Of a stretch of DNA of 64,000 bases, positions 58,918-64,000 are shown one piece after another (position 1 is the first letter of the stretch; each line of letters begins with the position of its first letter). The position numbers and the translations under genes were made by a program. The notes under the pieces were generated by a model. The model worked only from the letters and a program-made list of their open reading frames with translations, made no database searches and was not told where the DNA came from. Source of the stretch: Telmatactis stephensoni (taxonomy: Eukaryota > Cnidaria > Anthozoa > Actiniaria > Isophelliidae); assembly GCA_029948255.1 (NCBI GenBank), contig JALIZF010001522.1, forward strand, positions 62,001 to 126,000. Reading direction: 5' to 3'.

Positions 58918-60540
58918 AGATAGATGAAAGTAACTTTTCCCTTGGTTTTTGAGGTGTATTCGTAGTTTCAGTGCAAAACAGTTGAATTTCAGATTTGACT
59001 TTGAGTTAGTCAAAGTTAATTGAATGCCCTGACGAAGAAAACCAAACCCACTTCTTTCGGTCAAAGATGTCTTTCTGAAAATAGGCGGAAGAACAAAGTG
59101 TTTATCTAACGCAAAGGTCTATGTGCCGTATTGAAAACTCTTTGCGACTCGGATATGTGACGAAGGTGTGTTTTAAAATCAGCAGCGGTCAATCGTTCGA
59201 TCGTCTTGTTTCTATTTGTTTATTCATTTCATTCTCTGTCAGATAAGTTCTAAGTTATTCTAGTTAGCACTATATGCACTTCTATGAATGGATCTCTTGT
59301 CCATGTCAATCAATCTCCAAGTGTTTTTCTTGAGCCTGACAGAAAATGCTCTCCATTTTATAAACTTACTCAAGGAAGATTATTCTGAAATCTCAGCAAA
59401 GCACTTGTTAAAGATTCATGTGAAAATCTCCTCGATTTGCCTGATTTTTCCCTTTGAGACTCCAGCGTATATATAGTGCTTTTAACACTATCGCCGCCTA
59501 CTTTACTGGAAGACTTAAGTGCTTTTCTTTCAGATAATACAGTCGACAGGCGGACCAGTTCATATCGCTCGTGCGAGATCTTTTCATTAATATATTATTG
59601 AGATTGAAAAGATACGGCGAGTCACGTGTCAGAACGAAAATCAAACACTTTTTTCTACTATACACGCTCGATTTTATAGAGCTTTATTCTTATTGGAGTT
59701 GAAAATGGCAAATATAAATCAAGAACTCATAGAGAGAATAAAGATGGAAAATTCGAATTTGATGACATCTGTTCTTAATTTCAGTCGCACCCCAGTTTGT
59801 GTATATAGTTAAGGAATCTCTCTTAATAGTTCCGGTTCTACCTCCAGGCGAAAATCACGTTCAATTTTATTTTATTTTATTTTTTATTTTTTGGCATTTT
59901 TTCCTTTCGTTTTTCAAGAAAAAATTACTGTCTTTTTTTGTTTAGCGTGCAAAATATATCTTCAGAGAAAATATATCCAAAAAGTGTCGGCATGTTCAAC
60001 ATTTGCTTCAACATCCGTTCGAATAGCAATGTTGAAACCGTTTGCCAACCCCTTTCAACCGTGGTCAAACGTTTAGAAAGCAGCGTTGAATCGAAGGAAC
60101 TAATCGATATCGATACTGAATGAGTTTAAACGGGGTGGCAAATGGTTTCAACATTGCTATTCAATAAAATCGAACGGATGTTGAAAATGTCGAAGCCGTT
60201 TGGTCGGGCCTAAAAGTGAGTTTAGTTTAGTCAAAAAAAACGTGCTAGTCTTGTCACGCACACTTAAGGATCGTCACGCCATGCTACTGAGGTTCGTATG
60301 CTACTAAATTAATAACGTATACCAAACATATATAACAGAAAATTTCTTTTCAAGATTACAGAGATATTTCCTGTACTATATTTAGCAATTACAAGGAAAG
60401 GAACATGAATTTTTGGACAGGAAAGAAAAAGGAGAAAGAAATAGGGAAGATGACAAAAAAAGAAGAGTGAAGGGCGGAAAAGGAAACATAAATAAATAAA
60501 ACAAAACAAAAAACAGTTCTATGGTGGTTTTAGATTGAAA
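58918..60540. other. Intergenic stretch without recognised gene
   Basis: AT-rich. It contains a foldback-like pair around 60000-60200 ('ttgcttcaacatccgttcga atagcaatgttgaaaccgttt' mirrored by 'aaatggtttcaacattgcta ttcaataaaatcgaacggat'). Nothing else was seen. Confidence 0.5.
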
Positions 60541-60550
60541 AAAATTGAAG

Positions 60551-60769
60551 AAAAAGTCGGGTTGAGATCAATCTGGAAAGGCTTCACATCGTTACAAAGG
60601 CGGTGGTCATACAGCTACTGCGTGCGCTCCGCTCTGGCGTGCTGCTCCGCCGGCCGCTCGACCTCCCTGCCCTCGCAACTCGGGGCTATCCAACGTGTCC
60701 ATGCTCGTACCATCCAACAGCCCTAGCCTCCAAGTCGCTGGATTACAAACGTACGCCACTACGCCCGGC
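60551..60769 (-). ncRNA. SRP (7SL) RNA-like element
   Basis: On the minus strand the element starts GCCGGGCGTAGTGGCGTACG, followed by TTTGTAATCCAGCGACTTGG AGGCTAGGGC. This matches the Alu-domain 5' end of signal recognition particle RNA (GCCGGGCGnRGUGGCG.., UGUARUCC-AGCUACU-GGAGGCU). A B-box-like GGTACGAGC follows. A segment AGGTCG..CGGAGCAGC resembles SRP helix 8. The 3' end reads ATCTCAACCCGACTTTTT, comparable with the GAGACCCCGUCUC-UUU end, then a T5 Pol III stop. It is about 219 nt, versus roughly 300 nt for metazoan 7SL, so it is either a shortened gene, a retropseudogene or a 7SL-derived SINE. GC content is well above the flanks. Confidence 0.5.
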
Positions 60770-62117
60770 TTATGACGTTTTGAGTAAATTTAGGTATTTA
60801 TATCAGGTAAATCGGTCAACAGCCTCGCTTTGATGTTGCGGGTGGAGCAAGTGGTGACGGGTTGTTTTTGATTGGATACGGGTAAGGGTAGTCTTTATTG
60901 GTTTGGAATTTAAACAAAATGTAACCAAAAGTAAAAATAAGTAAAGTGAAACTGCAGAGACACTTTGTATTACTGATAAACAAGTACTAGACTCAGAAAA
61001 GCAACGTATTCGCGTTGTTGTAGAACCTCCGCAGCAACTCCTTTATGGGATAGCCTGTGGTAACAGAAGAAGAGAGAAAACTGGGGACGAGAGAGAGGGA
61101 GACTCTCATTGTTGTGCACACAAAAGCACGTTTTTGGTGTCGTGTATAACTACGTACAGTCGAGTCCTGTTCCGATAACAAAAAGCAGTGCGCAGAGATG
61201 ATTTTCAGTTACACACTTACTCAGGCTTCCTGTGTCGACTCGGGCTTCCTGTGTCGACATGATGGAGCATGGGCTCCCTGTGTTGATAAGATTGGTGAAA
61301 GACCGAAAGGAACTGTGGGTCTATGAAATGGTTTGAAAATTCTAAATTCGCACTCACTTGATTTCGTGAAATCGTAAAGTGCATATTTCGCGAGATTAAA
61401 TTTTCAAGATTTTGTGGTAAGTTGTCTCAAAAAGAAATATATTTAGTGAAAATTTCATCACCAAAATGCATGCTGTTCGTCGCATGTGAAATAGATACAG
61501 GTTTTAATTGTGCATATATTCATCTTTTACAATGTCTAAAGAACATCTTTACATCTTTGTAATATCTTTACATCTTACAACTAGAATATCTTCACAATAT
61601 CTTTGTTGGTATCTCTTGCATAACTGTAAGTGTTTTCATTCAAAATTTCGTTTTTTCAACTTATATCCTTCAAACTTCACAGTTGAACTGATTTTGATAT
61701 GCTCTTTCCAGCTATGATCATTATTTTTAAGTTTGGGAACTTTTGGAATTACATGAAAAAGCCGTTAGTATGAAATGACTGTAGCAATTCACAAAATACG
61801 TCATTTACACGTATAAGATTGCAGAATACGTCTTGGTAACAGTCATATTCGCATTCAGCATGGAAAATCAGTTTAGAATAATTATGTTACCAGCTTCTAC
61901 CCCAAAATGCCTCCAGGTGTCTGATTTGTCCGAAAATGCGCCTTGTCTAAGACTTGATCGATCTCAGATCGCCGGTCTAATACTGTAGTGTGAACAGGGC
62001 CTCAGTTTATTGTTTTAAATGCTATTCATTCTACATGTATTTCCGAAAGGAGAAGTCTGTTCTCCAGACGGCAAACATCGATCGAGATAGAACACAGGAA
62101 AATAAATACAGCCCGCC

Positions 62118-62309
62118 TAGCCTCCTCCGCAGGCAACTGTTCGCTTTTTCGCTGGGCCTCCTGTGTTAAAAGACGCGTAGTGGCCTGGACGCCAGGCGAG
62201 AAAAGGCGAAACCCCTTCTTCTTTTTTCCCTCCCCCTTTTCGTCCTCAGTCTTTTTTCTTCTCAAAATTTCGCACAGGAAACCCAAAAGGTTGCCTGCGG
62301 AGGAGGCTA
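62118..62309. mobile_element. Foldback/MITE family C, copy 2, with clear 10-bp TSD
   Basis: 192 bp starting TAGCCTCCTCCGCAGGCAAC and ending in its exact 20-bp complement. It is flanked on both sides by ACAGCCCGCC (62108-62117 and 62310-62319). The inner part shares 'tgttcgctttttcgctgggc ctcctgtgtta' and 'tagtggcctgga' with 49043-49158. Target duplications of 9-10 bp are typical of Mutator-like elements. Confidence 0.93.
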
Positions 62310-62519
62310 ACAGCCCGCCATTATTTTTCGATTTGTCTGTGACCAAGTAAGTCACTTAACAGCTCATTAATTATTCATGTACCGTATTCCTACTCTAAAC
62401 GAGTTAATAAATTAATTATAAACAATCTTTACATGGCTTTATTTTTATGCTATGGTTATGCTATGGGTTGTTTGGTTTATTTAAACATATTTCTTGCTGT
62501 TATATATTATTCTTTATAT

Positions 62520-62850
62520 AATAATTGGCATATTGGCATGCGCGCTCTGATTGGTCGAACAACCATGTGTGGTTAGAGTACACACACATAGATGGCGTCA
62601 TCGAATCTTACGCGCGCTCTGATTGGTTGGAATGTTTCGATAAATATTATATAAAACAGATAGATTCCATTTTTCCGTGCGTCTGTACTCTAATCGATGC
62701 ACAGAAGACGTCAAAATGTGGCGAGAACAACAGTCACGCCACTCGACTTCGTCTCGTGGCGTACTTTTTTGTTCTCACTATATTTTGACGTCATCTGTGC
62801 ATCGATTAGAGTACAGACGCACGGAAAAATGGAATCTATTTGTTAATTAT
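62520..62850. mobile_element. Foldback/MITE family A, fullest copy
   Basis: Left: 'gcgctctgattggtcgaaca', 'gtacacacacatagatggcg'; centre: 'cacgccactcgacttcgtct cgtggcgta'; right arm 'tattttgacgtcatctgtgc atcgattagagtacagacgc acggaaaaatggaatctatt tgtt', which is the complement of the inner left arm (aacagatagattccattttt ccgtgcgtctgtactctaat cgatgcacag). Confidence 0.9.
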
Positions 62851-63184
62851 AAATACCGGCAAATATACTGTTGGCGTACAATATAGCAAATCTTCGTTTT
62901 GCAAAGCAATATTTTGGCATGATATTGTATACTGTACTGAACTAATAATTATAACAACAACAAAAAAAAACTAAAACATTTTGACAGTGTTTGTTTGCGA
63001 CAAAACACCACATTATGTACTACGATACACAAGTAGTAAATTTTCGTAGATTTTAGATTTTAGATTTTAGTAGATTTTTGTCAAATCGCGAAATTTGCGA
63101 AAATTACGTCCTGCAAAAATTAGTAACAGTAAGATATTGTAAAAAAATCTAAAGCACAATGTCAGTGTAAATGCACTAGAATTA

Positions 63185-63345
63185 CCACCCCGCTAACTTG
63201 AACCCGGTTAATTCGAAAATCTCTCTTTCTCGAACACAACCCATTTCCCTTGAGTCATTTTTTTCAGTCAATTTCTATTGGTTATCTTGAATCCCCGCTA
63301 TATCTTGAACAATCATATAAACTTCCCCTGCGAGTTCGAGTTAGC
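63185..63345 (+). repeat. Dispersed repeat, copy 2
   Basis: Direct copy of 42805-42960, with 'cacaacccatttcccttgag tcattttttt' and 'cttcccctgcgagttcgag'. It has no terminal repeats. Confidence 0.75.
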
Positions 63346-63531
63346 AGGGTTCGATTCCACGTCACGACGTAAGGAGCATGATGGGTAATCGGGACAAGAT
63401 TCATAGAAGCAATACTGCAAAAGATAAGTTAGTCTTAATATTTCCGTTCTGAGTTCAATTTTCAAGACGAAACATTTACTGTAAATATATAGTTTACTGT
63501 GGAAAAGAGTTTCTCCATCTACAGATCTAGA

Positions 63532-63684
63532 TAGAGTACAAACACTAAAAGCGTGCAACACTTTGCAGTATTTAGTACTAAATAGCACTAATTAAACAAT
63601 ATAGAAAACAAAAGAATTAGCATAATTTATCACTATTTTGTACTATTTATGTTGCACGCTTTTAGACTAGTGCTTGTACTCTAA
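63532..63684. mobile_element. Foldback element near window end
   Basis: Arms 'agagtacaaacactaaaagc gtgcaaca' and 'tgttgcacgcttttagacta gtgcttgtactct' with an inner 'agtatttagtac' / 'gtactattta' pair. No gene was seen from 63690 to the window end. Confidence 0.8.
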
Positions 63685-64000
63685 TGGTTTGTCTTGAAAA
63701 GTAAATTGAAGTCAGCACAGAAATATTAAAACTAACTTATCTTTTGCCGCATTGCTTCTTTGTAATTTCAGCCCATACCCAGCATGCCACTTAGTAGTCT
63801 CTCACAAGCGAAGATTTATGATGTGGACTCACATAGATCGTAGCTAGATAGTCTTCAGTCTAATTGTCATTCTTCATATTCATCATTCGTAATTCCGGAA
63901 GCATCACGTTATATATGCTGCTACTAGAGACCTTTAGTACCAGGTTTGCCGCCAACCGCTTTGAATCACGTAGCCAAAGCCTTGCGTCACGTTTGACGTG

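Overview
The window is metazoan genomic DNA. It is AT-rich, its genes are split into many short exons with GT..AG introns, and palindromic mobile-element remnants are dense. The gene content points to an anthozoan cnidarian (coral or sea anemone): a secreted astacin protease that ends in a ShKT domain and begins with an 'LGCW..EGTDDDLDG' module that I associate with cnidarian proteins, a shelterin-type RAP1, an FGF, and an alpha-type nicotinic receptor. This placement is inference; no species can be named from the sequence alone. All exon models below were read by eye from splice sites, conserved motifs and consistent intron phase.

Layout. 246-614 (-): fragment resembling a SAM domain. 714-1136: 30-bp minisatellite. 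1676-9257 (+): 3' part of a nicotinic acetylcholine receptor-like Cys-loop channel subunit (seven exons seen; signal-peptide end not seen). 9991-16655 (-): complete ten-exon TERF2IP/RAP1 ortholog (521 aa). 17256-19859 (+): four-exon gene for an unrecognised 179-aa protein, head-to-head with RAP1 across about 600 bp. 19.9-25.4 kb: no gene recognised; repeats. 25449-28665 (+): FGF with a long Ser-rich tail, interrupted by three apparent frame changes in its last exon. 29883-39094 (-): fifteen-exon secreted multidomain astacin metalloprotease (785 aa). 40001-55075 (+): complete 23-exon MELK kinase (640 aa), head-to-head with the astacin gene across about 0.9 kb. 55.1-64 kb: no secure protein gene; a weak ORF cluster behind a TATA box, an SRP/7SL-RNA-like element, and several foldback elements.

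The genes do not form one pathway: they cover fast neurotransmission (channel), telomere biology (RAP1), growth-factor signalling (FGF), extracellular proteolysis (astacin) and cell-cycle kinase signalling (MELK). Introns and spacers hold at least ten families of short inverted-repeat elements. Two copies of one family carry clear 9-10 bp target-site duplications, and one element is nested inside another.

Most worth a second look: the domain order of the astacin protease (astacin, TSP1, C-type lectin, TSP1s, ShKT); the frame breaks concentrated in FGF and the receptor while the three longest genes are intact; the nested and TSD-flanked foldback elements; the 7SL-like element; and a CCAAT plus CHR-like promoter layout upstream of MELK.
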